Source: Peptococcaceae bacterium (GTDB lineage Bacteria > Bacillota > Dehalobacteriia > UBA7702). Taken from it: 8,965 bases of DNA. The stretch spans positions 18,829 through 27,793 of the forward strand of contig DXZC01000008.1 in NCBI GenBank assembly GCA_019415505.1. Reading direction: 5' to 3'. The stretch's first letter is position 1. Every line of letters starts with the position of its first letter. Under the pieces are notes generated by a model that saw only the letters and a list, made by a program, of their open reading frames with translations, made no database searches and was not told the DNA's origin. The position numbers and the translations under genes are program-made. This document shows positions 1-5,760 of this stretch, in pieces.

Positions 1-196
1 CAAGCGCAGAGTGAACCAAGTACCGGGTGAACCAAGTGCAGGATGAACTTAGTACAGGGTGAATCAAGCGCAGAGTGAACCAAGTACCGGGTGAACCAAG
101 TGCAGGATGAACTTAGTACGGGGTAACCAAGTATCGGGTAACTAAGTACAGGGTGAGCTGCTAAGTACAGGGTGAACCAAGTACGGGGTAACTAAG
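1..196. repeat. 16-bp direct-repeat array (about 12 copies)
   Basis: The stretch is built almost entirely of degenerate direct repeats with the consensus CAAGTACCGGGTGAAC. Copies 1-7 are exactly 16 bp (starts at 1, 17, 33, 49, 65, 81, 97). Later copies are 15, 15, 18, 17 and 15 bp. There is a higher order: the four-unit block 1-48 plus its fourth unit (49-64) repeats at 65-127 with nearly identical variants in the same order, so a 64-bp block was duplicated. The period is not a multiple of three and TGA/TAA stops recur, so it is not coding on the + strand. Each unit carries a near-palindrome GGT-GA-ACC. It ends at the ribosome binding site of the next gene. It could be a minisatellite, a protein-binding array or iteron-like; nothing seen decides between these. 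Confidence 0.9.
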
Positions 197-208
197 ATTG
201 GAGGAAAT

Positions 209-529
209 ATGAGCGATAAGGAAGTACGGGAAAACCTGAAGCGGGTTTTCTTTTTTTTAAACTCTTTAGAAATAAAGGGCATTGCCAATGCCGATTTAGT
301 AACGGCGGCAGCCCAAACTATTAAGGCCTTGGACAATGAATTTGCCCGCAGAGAGAAGGCATTTGTCAATAGAGAAAATGAGCTTGCCGACGGAGTGGAG
401 AGAGAGAAGGCATTTGTCAGCGGAGAAAAGAGAGAGACGGAGTTTGCCAAGAGAGAGTGTGAATTTGTCAGTGGAGTGAATGAACCTGACAGTGGCAAGA
501 AGTTTGCCAGCGGAGAGGAGGAAGCCTGA
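209..529 (+). CDS. Small coiled-coil phage protein of unknown function
   Basis: A 106-residue protein whose ATG follows GGAGG (200-204) by four bases. Residues 1-45 look globular and conserved in style (LKRVFFFLNSLEIKGIANAD), and I recognise this only as a small phage-type protein. Residues 46-100 are highly charged and follow a seven-residue rhythm with a hydrophobic trio in each heptad (EFA, AFV, ELA, AFV, EFA, EFV), which predicts a coiled coil or a long helix. At DNA level this part is a degenerate 21-bp repeat; the 19-base string at 350-368 recurs at 401-419. The stop codon shares one base with the start of the next gene (TGATG), so the two are probably translationally coupled. A scaffold, spacer or chaperone role beside the downstream virion protein is possible but unproven. 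Confidence 0.8.
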   Translation: MSDKEVRENLKRVFFFLNSLEIKGIANADLVTAAAQTIKALDNEFARREKAFVNRENELADGVEREKAFVSGEKRETEFAKRECEFVSGVNEPDSGKKFASGEEEA

Positions 530-1830
530 TGTCTGTTGCCCTGAACGATACGGCCCCGGACCGGAAAAAACCGACGGTTAAAAAGGTGGGCATGACGCCG
601 TCCCTGATTGGAATGGTCCGCTCCGCTACGAGGGGGGATAACAAGGCTACCTATGCTCCCCTGTCCACGGCTCAAACCGGTCAAACCGCCGCGCCGGGCA
701 ACGCCGGGGCCCCTGCCAACGCTAATGCCAACGCCAACGCTAATGCCAACGCTAATGCCAACGCTAATGCCAGTACCAATGCCAGTACCAATGCCAGTGC
801 CAACGCTAATGACAGTGCCAACACCAGTGTCAACACCGGCGTCAGTTACAATACCGCGAATTGGAGCGAATACGACCGGGGACTGCCCAGCGAGGCCCAG
901 GCGATTATCGGGGCGGCGAAAGACGAATACGCGGCAGCCCAAAAAGCCGGGGACCAGGCGGGCATGAAAGCCGCCTATGACAAGGCCCAAAGGGCCAGAG
1001 CTAAATACGGCAGCTATATAGATAATGTGGGGGACGGCAGCGGCTACGTCTATTTCGGCAAGGATACCTGGAGCGCCGCGGACCGGAACCTGCCCCCGGA
1101 AGCCCAGGAAAAGCTGCTGGAGTATAAGGCCGGCTATGCCCTGGCTACCACTGAGGCTGACAAGCAATACTGGAACGCCCAGGCCGAAAACCTGCGCAAG
1201 CAGTACGGCTATTCCGGCGGGGCCGACGGCTCCGGCTATAGAGAGCTGGGGATTTTAGATAAGGAGTACAACGATACCTCCCAGTATGAATCCCAATATT
1301 TAGACAAGATTAACGGGCTGTTAGGAGAGCTGGGCAACTCCCAGTTTGCCTACGACCATGCCACCGACCCCTCCTATCAGGCTTATTTGGACGCTTACAC
1401 CCGTCAGGGCAATAGCGCGGCGGAGACGGCTTTGGCCAAAACCGCGGCCAATACCGGGGGTATTGCCTCCTCCTATGCCGCCGCTGTGGCCAACCAGATG
1501 CAGCAGGATTACGCTAAAAAAGCTACGGATATGATTCCCCTCTTGGAGCAGCAGGCCTATGAGCGCTATGCTAACGAACTGGCTAACAAATACGATTTAG
1601 CGGGTATTTACAATACCTTAGACCAAAACGCTTACCAGCAATTTGACGACCAGCGGAACTTTGGGTTTAACCAGTATTTGGCCAATTTAAAAAATGCTTT
1701 TGACATTAAGCAGTTAGACTTGGACAGGGAGCAAAGAGAGCAATTCCTAGCCGATAATTTAGCGGCAAGAAATTGGCAGTCCTCGGAAAATGCCAAGGAC
1801 CGGGAATGGCAAGAACGTCTGCTTCGTTAA
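529..1830 (+). CDS. Putative virion/DNA-ejection-type structural protein with Asn-Ala repeat linker
   Basis: A 433-residue protein with ATG overlapping the previous stop and GAGGAGGAAG upstream. Order of parts: basic N-terminus (1-60); low-complexity Asn/Ala/Ser/Thr linker (about 63-103); two tandem modules about 69 residues apart, each starting W-S-x-x-D-R-x-L-P-x-EAQ (D116-R117 and D185-R186) and ending in KYG or QYGY plus a DGSGY motif; then a helical region with FAYDHATDPSYQAY (from F273) and TANTGGIASSYAAAVANQ (about 304-321); and a charged coiled-coil C-terminus. The FxYDxxTDPxYQAY plus TGGxxSSYA pattern is familiar from uncharacterised structural proteins in Clostridia prophages, and the helical, Ala/Gln-rich character fits internal or ejected virion proteins. 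It has no signal peptide or membrane segment. The family resemblance is recalled from memory, so the exact role stays open. Confidence 0.75.
   Translation: MSVALNDTAPDRKKPTVKKVGMTPSLIGMVRSATRGDNKATYAPLSTAQTGQTAAPGNAGAPANANANANANANANANANASTNASTNASANANDSANTSVNTGVSYNTANWSEYDRGLPSEAQAIIGAAKDEYAAAQKAGDQAGMKAAYDKAQRARAKYGSYIDNVGDGSGYVYFGKDTWSAADRNLPPEAQEKLLEYKAGYALATTEADKQYWNAQAENLRKQYGYSGGADGSGYRELGILDKEYNDTSQYESQYLDKINGLLGELGNSQFAYDHATDPSYQAYLDAYTRQGNSAAETALAKTAANTGGIASSYAAAVANQMQQDYAKKATDMIPLLEQQAYERYANELANKYDLAGIYNTLDQNAYQQFDDQRNFGFNQYLANLKNAFDIKQLDLDREQREQFLADNLAARNWQSSENAKDREWQERLLR
715..840 (+). repeat. 12-bp Asn-Ala codon repeat
   Basis: An in-frame tandem repeat, first as GCCAACGCTAAT units encoding Ala-Asn-Ala-Asn, then grading into GCCAGTACCAAT-type units encoding Ala-Ser-Thr-Asn. 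It forms the flexible linker of the surrounding virion protein (about residues 63-103). Being a multiple of three, its expansion or contraction would leave the frame intact. It also produces a long open antisense frame that is an artefact of the repeat. Confidence 0.88.
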
Positions 1831-1881
1831 GCTGATTAAACTAATTAAACTAATCGAACCGGGCAAGTTAAAGGAGGAATT

Positions 1882-4047
1882 ATGGCCGGATTTGGCGACT
1901 TTCGCGTAACTGAGCAGCAGGAAGCGGCAAAAAAGAAAAAGGTTAAAAAGACCCATCCGAAGGCGGCGGCAGCGGCAAAAGTACAAAAGTCCGTTAAAAG
2001 CTCCGGGAGTAAAAAGTCCACTGCTAAAAAATCCACAGCTAAAAAGCCCGCTGCCAAAAAGTCAGCTGCTAAAGAAACCGCGGCTAAAAAAACCGTTCCC
2101 AAGCTTCAAACCCCTAATAGGGTGCGGGAAAAACAAAAAAAGACCACCATAGAATACCGCCACCGGGGCAGCCGAGGGCAAAACTCCGACAATGACAAGG
2201 CCAGGCAGGCGGCTCTAAATTTTTGGGACTCCACCCTGGGGACTTTTAAGAAAAAATCCAACGACCCAAAGAGGGGCGCATCTCTCAGCGAAAATAAGAC
2301 TTTAGGGCCCTTTGAGAAGGTGGACGCTTCAACAGACAAGATGCTCAGCCTGGCCAATGCCGCCGCCCGGAAAGAGGCTGATAAGAGGCTAAAGGACCTC
2401 ACTGAGCAGAGAATCAACACTTTGTCGCCACTGGCTAATCCCATGGTAACAGGTATGACCCCGGAGGACGTGAAGGAACAGGCGCGGAAATGGGCGACGG
2501 AGCAGCAGAGGAGGGAGGTCCACAATTTCGCACAGCGAGAAAAGGATAGACAAGCCGCTCAGGCCTTTGCCAGTATTCCCTTTGTAGCAGGACCCAGAGC
2601 AGCCCAAGGTGTAGTTGATTTTGTCGGCGGAACAGGAAACGCCCTGGCGATGAAAGGTACCCAAAAATACACGGGAGCATTGCAGTACCTGCCTGAAGAT
2701 ACTCAAAACGCATATGCGAGGGCGTTGGGGTACGACAATGCGAGTGATTATTATAGAACCCTGGAAAATAGAGCGGTCAATTTCGCCCAAGACACCGGAA
2801 TTAACGGTTTATCGGATAACATAGGGAAGCCTGCGGACAAATTGACCAGCAAGCTTACTGGCCCCGGTAAATCTGTGGTGGAAACTACCGGTGATTTTTC
2901 CCGTATGGCGGGATATATGCTGCCATCGGTTGCGATAAATAGGTTTGTACCCGGTGCGGGCTATGGCGCATCGGCTATATCGTATGGCGGCAATGCGGCC
3001 CAGCAAGCTTATGAAAATGGCGCTACTTTTGATGAAGCTGTGACTATAGGCGAAATTGAGGGTTTAAAATCCGCGGCTATTGATAAGGTCTTAGGCAAGG
3101 TTGGCGGTAAGGGCAAGGGCGCATTTGATAAAATCTTTAATCTTGGCTCCGGCAAGAAATTGGTCGACACAGGGAAAAGAATCGTTAGCGAAGGCATGGG
3201 AGAAGTAGCCGACACTGCTACAGACCCGTTAGTTGACAGAGCAGTATATAACCCAACCGCACCTTGGGCAACCCCCGAAGAATTGATAAAGTCTTTCGGC
3301 GGCGGCGCTACCATCGGCACATTTTATCAGATTCCTGCGGCAATGAAGTATGCCAAAAATTCACCTGCTCCGAGTAGCAGGGGCGGGAATTTGCCGACCG
3401 CTGCCGGAAAGGCCGCCAGGAGCAAGCCCCAGCTGCCCACTATTGCCGATATGGTCAGCCCTAAGATAAACGGGAGAGCTAAACCCCAGGGTATGGGCGA
3501 TTTTCGGAAGATGGAGGCGGAGCGGGAGCGGCAAACCGATACAATTACCTCAGATGAAAACATTGCCCGCTATAGAAGTGAGGTAAACGGCGTTTTTACC
3601 GGGGAGCTGCCGGCAGGGAGCATAGTTACTGTGGGGGAAACCCCCGGAAAGTTGCTTGATTATGGGGCTAAGCCCTCGAATATTACCATGACCCAGGACA
3701 CCGCAAGGAAACTGGCCTATCCCCAGGGCTATTTTGGCGGCGAATATGGGCTTGGCATTCCGGCGTTAAAAGGGTTGCCAGCCCAAATCCAAAACCCCAT
3801 GGCGATTTTGAAATCTAAAACCCAGGATGACAGCCTCGTGCTTCTGACGGAATGGCAGGACCAGCACAATAATCCCGTGATTATTCCTTTGCGTCTAAAT
3901 AGGCGCGGAAGCATTGAGCTGGAAAACCGGTGGCCTTCGGCTCCGGGGGAAAAAGAATTCTCCGCGCTCCTGGGGGAAAACCGGGAAAACCTATTGTACA
4001 CAAGAGAGAGCAAAGACCTCAAAACCCTCCTTGGGGTCAGGCATTAA
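1882..4047 (+). CDS. Large phage-delivered protein with histone-like tail and C-terminal PBECR-type RNase toxin domain
   Basis: A 721-residue protein; ATG follows AAGGAGG (1871-1877). Residues 17-74 form a Lys/Ala/Ser/Thr-rich basic tail of KKSTAK/KKPAAK repeats like histone H1, suggesting nucleic-acid binding. Residues about 75-230 are charged and helical. Residues about 230-500 are Gly/Ala-rich, with the pattern MLPSVAINRFVPGAGYGASA, then GNAAQQAYENGATFDEA, then SEGMGEVADTATDP (about 436-449), which resembles the middle of large polyvalent or MuF-associated phage proteins. Residues 574-720 look like a phage Barnase-EndoU-ColicinE5/D-RelE (PBECR) nuclease domain: VGETPGKLLDYGA (584-596), ITMTQ (601-605), then GIPALKGLPAQIQNPMAILKS, then LVLLTEWQDQHNNPVIIPL (652-670), and a final LLYTRESKDLKTLL. 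The likely role is an RNase effector carried in or delivered by the virion. The C-terminus may be frameshifted at 4033-4036. No immunity gene is evident next door. Domain assignment is by eye. Confidence 0.75.
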   Translation: MAGFGDFRVTEQQEAAKKKKVKKTHPKAAAAAKVQKSVKSSGSKKSTAKKSTAKKPAAKKSAAKETAAKKTVPKLQTPNRVREKQKKTTIEYRHRGSRGQNSDNDKARQAALNFWDSTLGTFKKKSNDPKRGASLSENKTLGPFEKVDASTDKMLSLANAAARKEADKRLKDLTEQRINTLSPLANPMVTGMTPEDVKEQARKWATEQQRREVHNFAQREKDRQAAQAFASIPFVAGPRAAQGVVDFVGGTGNALAMKGTQKYTGALQYLPEDTQNAYARALGYDNASDYYRTLENRAVNFAQDTGINGLSDNIGKPADKLTSKLTGPGKSVVETTGDFSRMAGYMLPSVAINRFVPGAGYGASAISYGGNAAQQAYENGATFDEAVTIGEIEGLKSAAIDKVLGKVGGKGKGAFDKIFNLGSGKKLVDTGKRIVSEGMGEVADTATDPLVDRAVYNPTAPWATPEELIKSFGGGATIGTFYQIPAAMKYAKNSPAPSSRGGNLPTAAGKAARSKPQLPTIADMVSPKINGRAKPQGMGDFRKMEAERERQTDTITSDENIARYRSEVNGVFTGELPAGSIVTVGETPGKLLDYGAKPSNITMTQDTARKLAYPQGYFGGEYGLGIPALKGLPAQIQNPMAILKSKTQDDSLVLLTEWQDQHNNPVIIPLRLNRRGSIELENRWPSAPGEKEFSALLGENRENLLYTRESKDLKTLLGVRH
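2011..2094 (+). repeat. 15-bp Lys/Ala-rich codon repeat
   Basis: Five 15-bp units (starts at 2011, 2026, 2041, 2056, 2071) plus a partial one, each close to AAAAAGTCCGCTGCT and encoding Lys-Lys-Ser/Pro-Ala/Thr-Ala. They make up the histone-H1-like basic tail of the toxin-bearing protein. Copies have diverged mostly at synonymous or Ser/Pro/Thr positions, which suggests selection for the basic, flexible character. Confidence 0.85.
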
Positions 4048-4204
4048 TTGCCCCGCGAACCAGGAAGGTGCCGTCTTTGCTTCTCCTAATCTTTGCTTCT
4101 CTTAATAAGCAATCATCAGACTGAGGCTGCTTATTAAAGGCCATTGGTAATTACGAAGCTCAGCAGGAACTACCGGCAACCTCATCTCCCGACCTGATAT
4201 AGAC
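4048..4204. other. Intergenic stretch with gene remnants
   Basis: No intact gene is visible. Positions 4048-4105 stay open in the frame one base off the preceding gene and read GINCPANQEGAVFASPNLCFS, which may be the true C-terminus of the toxin gene lost by a one-base shift. Positions 4125-4194 are open in another frame (AIGNYEAQQELPATSSPDLI, then stop) with no start codon or ribosome binding site, so at best a remnant. A perfect inverted repeat (4102-4137) lies between them. Confidence 0.45.
4102..4137. other. Perfect 10-bp inverted repeat (possible hairpin)
   Basis: TTAATAAGCA (4102-4111) and TGCTTATTAA (4128-4137) are exact reverse complements around a 16-nt spacer. The stem is AT-rich and no T-run follows, so it is a poor intrinsic terminator. 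It could be a weak bidirectional transcript end, a processing site or a protein-binding site. The left arm overlaps the stop codon of the frame-shifted extension of the upstream gene. Confidence 0.6.
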
Positions 4205-4665
4205 TGGCAAGAGGGTTAGTTAACTTTTCTAAACGGCCAGGACAGAATGGCTAGAGGGTTAGTTAATTTGCCAAAGCAGACAGGACAGTCTGGCAAGAGG
4301 GTTAGCTAATTTACCGAGGCAGCCGGGGATAGCCTGGCAAAAGGATTAGTTAATTTACCAAGGCAGATAGGATAGCCTGGCAAAAGGGCTGGTTAACTGC
4401 CCAAACTGCCAGGATAAACTGACAAGAGGGTTAGCTAATTTCCCAAACAACCAGGATAGCCTGGCAAGAGGGTTAGCTAATTTCTCAAACAGACAGGATA
4501 GAATGGCAAAAGGGTTAGTTGATTTGCCAAAGCAGACAGGACAGTCTGGCAAGAGGGTTAGCTAATTTACCGAGGCAGCCGGGGATAGACTGGCAAGAGG
4601 GTTAGTTAACTTACACAAACAGACAGGACAGAATGGCAAAAGGGCTAGTTAACTTGCCAAGGCAG
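4205..4665. repeat. 43-bp minisatellite, 10.7 copies
   Basis: Units begin at 4205, 4248, 4291, 4335, 4378, 4420, 4462, 4504, 4547, 4591 and 4634 (the last partial), with lengths of 42-44 bp. Each starts TGGCAAGAGGGTTAG, has an AT-rich core (TTAGCTAA or AGTTAACT, both palindromic), then a variable CCAAAGCAGACAGGA part. In several copies TGGCAA at the start is matched by TTGCCA after the core, so a unit can fold as a stem-loop. Mixed unit lengths and the TAG/TAA in the core rule out + strand coding across the array. The − strand stays open only over the units in 4355-4552. Copies 3 and 9 differ at one base and copies 2 and 8 at three, which points to duplication or conversion of a two-unit block. 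Confidence 0.92.
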
Positions 4666-5308
4666 TCACGCTTACGGCAATCAGACAGACCCGGTGGCCT
4701 ATTTTGGTTGGGGCGACGCTGGACCCGGCGCTGTGATTAAACCGACGGACAGCGGCAATTATCAGTTCCAGGGTAATGGCGGTACGGCGGGACGTAGGTT
4801 CCGGCTCTAGGGGTTTTGGGTCCAGTTCCGGCGGTTCCGACACTTCCGGTGGTTCCGGTAATTCCGGCGATTCCGACGGCTCCTGTGGTACCGGTGGTAC
4901 CGGCGGCTCCGACGGGTCCGGTGGTTCCGGTGGTTCCGACATTACCGACAGTTCCGGTGGTACCGGCGGTACCGACAGTTCCGACAGTTCCGGTGTTTCT
5001 GTTATTCCGGCGGTACCGACGGGTCCAGTGGTTCCTACGGCTCCAGTGGTTCCGACAGTTCCGGCGGCTCCGACGGCGCAGGTAATTCGCTGGGTGGAGC
5101 AAGTCCAATAAATTATAGCGCCCTCTATCGCAGCAATGATATTCGCAGCTCCCCCACTTGCCAGTGGCACAACAGCCGCCCCAACATTGAGGGCAATCCC
5201 CTACCCACCGCCTTTTTCGGCGGCTTAAATGGCTCCCCTGGAGGGCAGAAAGCCCCTGCTTACACCCTGCCCAAGGAAGTACCTATGGGGGACAAGAGGA
5301 CGGTGTAA
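4649..5308 (+). pseudogene. Frameshifted Gly/Ser-repeat phage structural gene, upstream fragment
   Basis: This reads as one protein only if the frame changes. Positions 4649-4796 give a protein-like sequence (SHAYGNQTDPVAYFGWGDAG, then VIKPTDSGNYQFQGNGG). The same frame meets TAG at 4808. From about 4797 the next frame gives a long Gly/Ser/Asp repeat (GSSSGGSDTSGGSGNSGDS and on). Near 4995-5015 the sense switches back to the first frame and runs GSDSSGGSDGAGNSLGGASP, then INYSALYRSNDIRSSPTCQW, ending KEVPMGDKRTV at the TAA 5306-5308. A third shift at the five-G run (5287-5291) would join it to the open frame ending at 5760. No start codon with a ribosome binding site is visible, because the 43-bp array with stops lies directly upstream. 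I do not recognise the family. Decay, recombination within the repeats or sequencing error are all possible. Confidence 0.6.
4797..5077 (+). repeat. 9-bp Gly/Ser codon repeat
   Basis: Degenerate tandem units of the type GGTTCCGGT or GGTTCCGAC (Gly-Ser-Gly/Asp). Read as Gly-Ser-Asp this would be a flexible linker in the broken structural gene. The phase slips near 4995-5015, after which the Gly-Ser reading continues one frame over. Other frames and the complement give Pro-Val-Pro or Gly-x-Thr patterns that are by-products of the same period. Confidence 0.85.
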
Positions 5309-5319
5309 ACCTGGTTATT

Positions 5320-5760
5320 GTGGACAACGGCGACGGCACCTACACTTCCTATAAGAATCTTCCCGCCGTAACGGTTAATACTGAGGATTTGGTTAGCGCC
5401 GAGACCTTGGCGGCTATGGCCCCAGAGGGCAATGTGGCGGTGGCAGCCTACACCCCGGACCCCCAAGAATTGGAGGCCTATTATCAACCCGCCGTAACGG
5501 TTAAGGCCGGGGATTTGCTCAGCCCTGAAACCTTGGCGGCTATGGCCGCGGAGGGCAATGTGGCAGTGGAAACCTACACCCCGGACCCCCAGGAATTGGA
5601 CGCCCATTATCAACCCGCCGTAACGGTTAAGGCCGGGGATTTGGTCAGCGCCGAGACCTTGGCGGCTATGGCCCCAGAGGGCAATGTGGCGGTGGCAGCC
5701 TACACCCCGGACCCCCAGGAATTGGACGCCTATTATCAACAATTAAGAGGTGCAGTATGA
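5320..5760 (+). CDS. Repeat protein, C-terminal part of a broken phage structural gene (three 42-residue repeats)
   Basis: The open frame, starting at GTG 5320, encodes about 146 residues. Upstream residues in the same frame (GGQEDGVNLVIVDNGDGTYT) read well but no ribosome binding site precedes the GTG. It is probably the tail end of the gene fragment at 4649-5308, separated by a one-base loss in the G-run at 5287-5291. After a short NGDGTYTSYKN lead come three tandem 42-residue units: PAVTVKAGDL, then VSAETLAAMAPEGNVAVAAY, then TPDPQELDAYYQ. The C-terminus is QQLRGAV. The stop overlaps the ATG of the BppU-like gene (ATGA), so the two are coupled, which argues that this segment is still translated. 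A shaft or linker part of a baseplate or tail appendage is a guess; I do not recognise the family. Confidence 0.6.
   Translation: MDNGDGTYTSYKNLPAVTVNTEDLVSAETLAAMAPEGNVAVAAYTPDPQELEAYYQPAVTVKAGDLLSPETLAAMAAEGNVAVETYTPDPQELDAHYQPAVTVKAGDLVSAETLAAMAPEGNVAVAAYTPDPQELDAYYQQLRGAV
5362..5739 (+). repeat. Three tandem 126-bp coding repeats
   Basis: Copies at 5362-5487, 5488-5613 and 5614-5739, each exactly 126 bp (42 codons) with no length change. Similarity is mosaic: in the first third (KAGDL) copy 3 matches copy 2, while in the middle (VSAETLAAMAPEGNVAVAAY) copy 3 matches copy 1. This suggests unequal crossover or gene conversion among the units. Confidence 0.93.

Noticed and set aside
142..1167. 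Long open frame on the − strand with GIGTGIGTG-type repeats
   Set aside because: It is the complement of the Asn-Ala codon repeat and the Glu/Lys-rich coiled-coil gene, crosses two convincing + strand genes and has no ribosome binding site.
4355..4552. 65-residue − strand frame with 14-residue repeats (LFGKLANPLAR)
   Set aside because: It is open only because several minisatellite units there are 42-43 bp long; the frame is lost in the other units and no ribosome binding site is present.
4205..4665. CRISPR array
   Set aside because: Units vary along their whole length and there are no unique spacers between constant repeats; no cas gene is present.
4737..5108. Collagen-like Gly-x-Thr frame on the − strand
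   Set aside because: Any 9-bp repeat with this base pattern gives Gly every third residue on the complement. Orientation against the operon and lack of a start signal argue against it.
4649..5170. 173-residue − strand frame, Pro/Glu/Ser- and Val-Gly-Thr-rich
   Set aside because: Its composition is a by-product of the 9-bp repeat read backwards. The + strand flanks (DPVAYFGWGDAG and INYSALYRSNDIR) read as real protein, and all neighbours are on the + strand.
5362..5739. Diversity-generating retroelement variable repeats
   Set aside because: No reverse transcriptase or template repeat is in the window and the differences are not concentrated at adenines.
5260..5742. 160-residue − strand frame with repeats of GVRGVGCHRHIALWGHSRQG
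   Set aside because: It mirrors the 126-bp coding repeats of the + strand gene and lacks translation signals.
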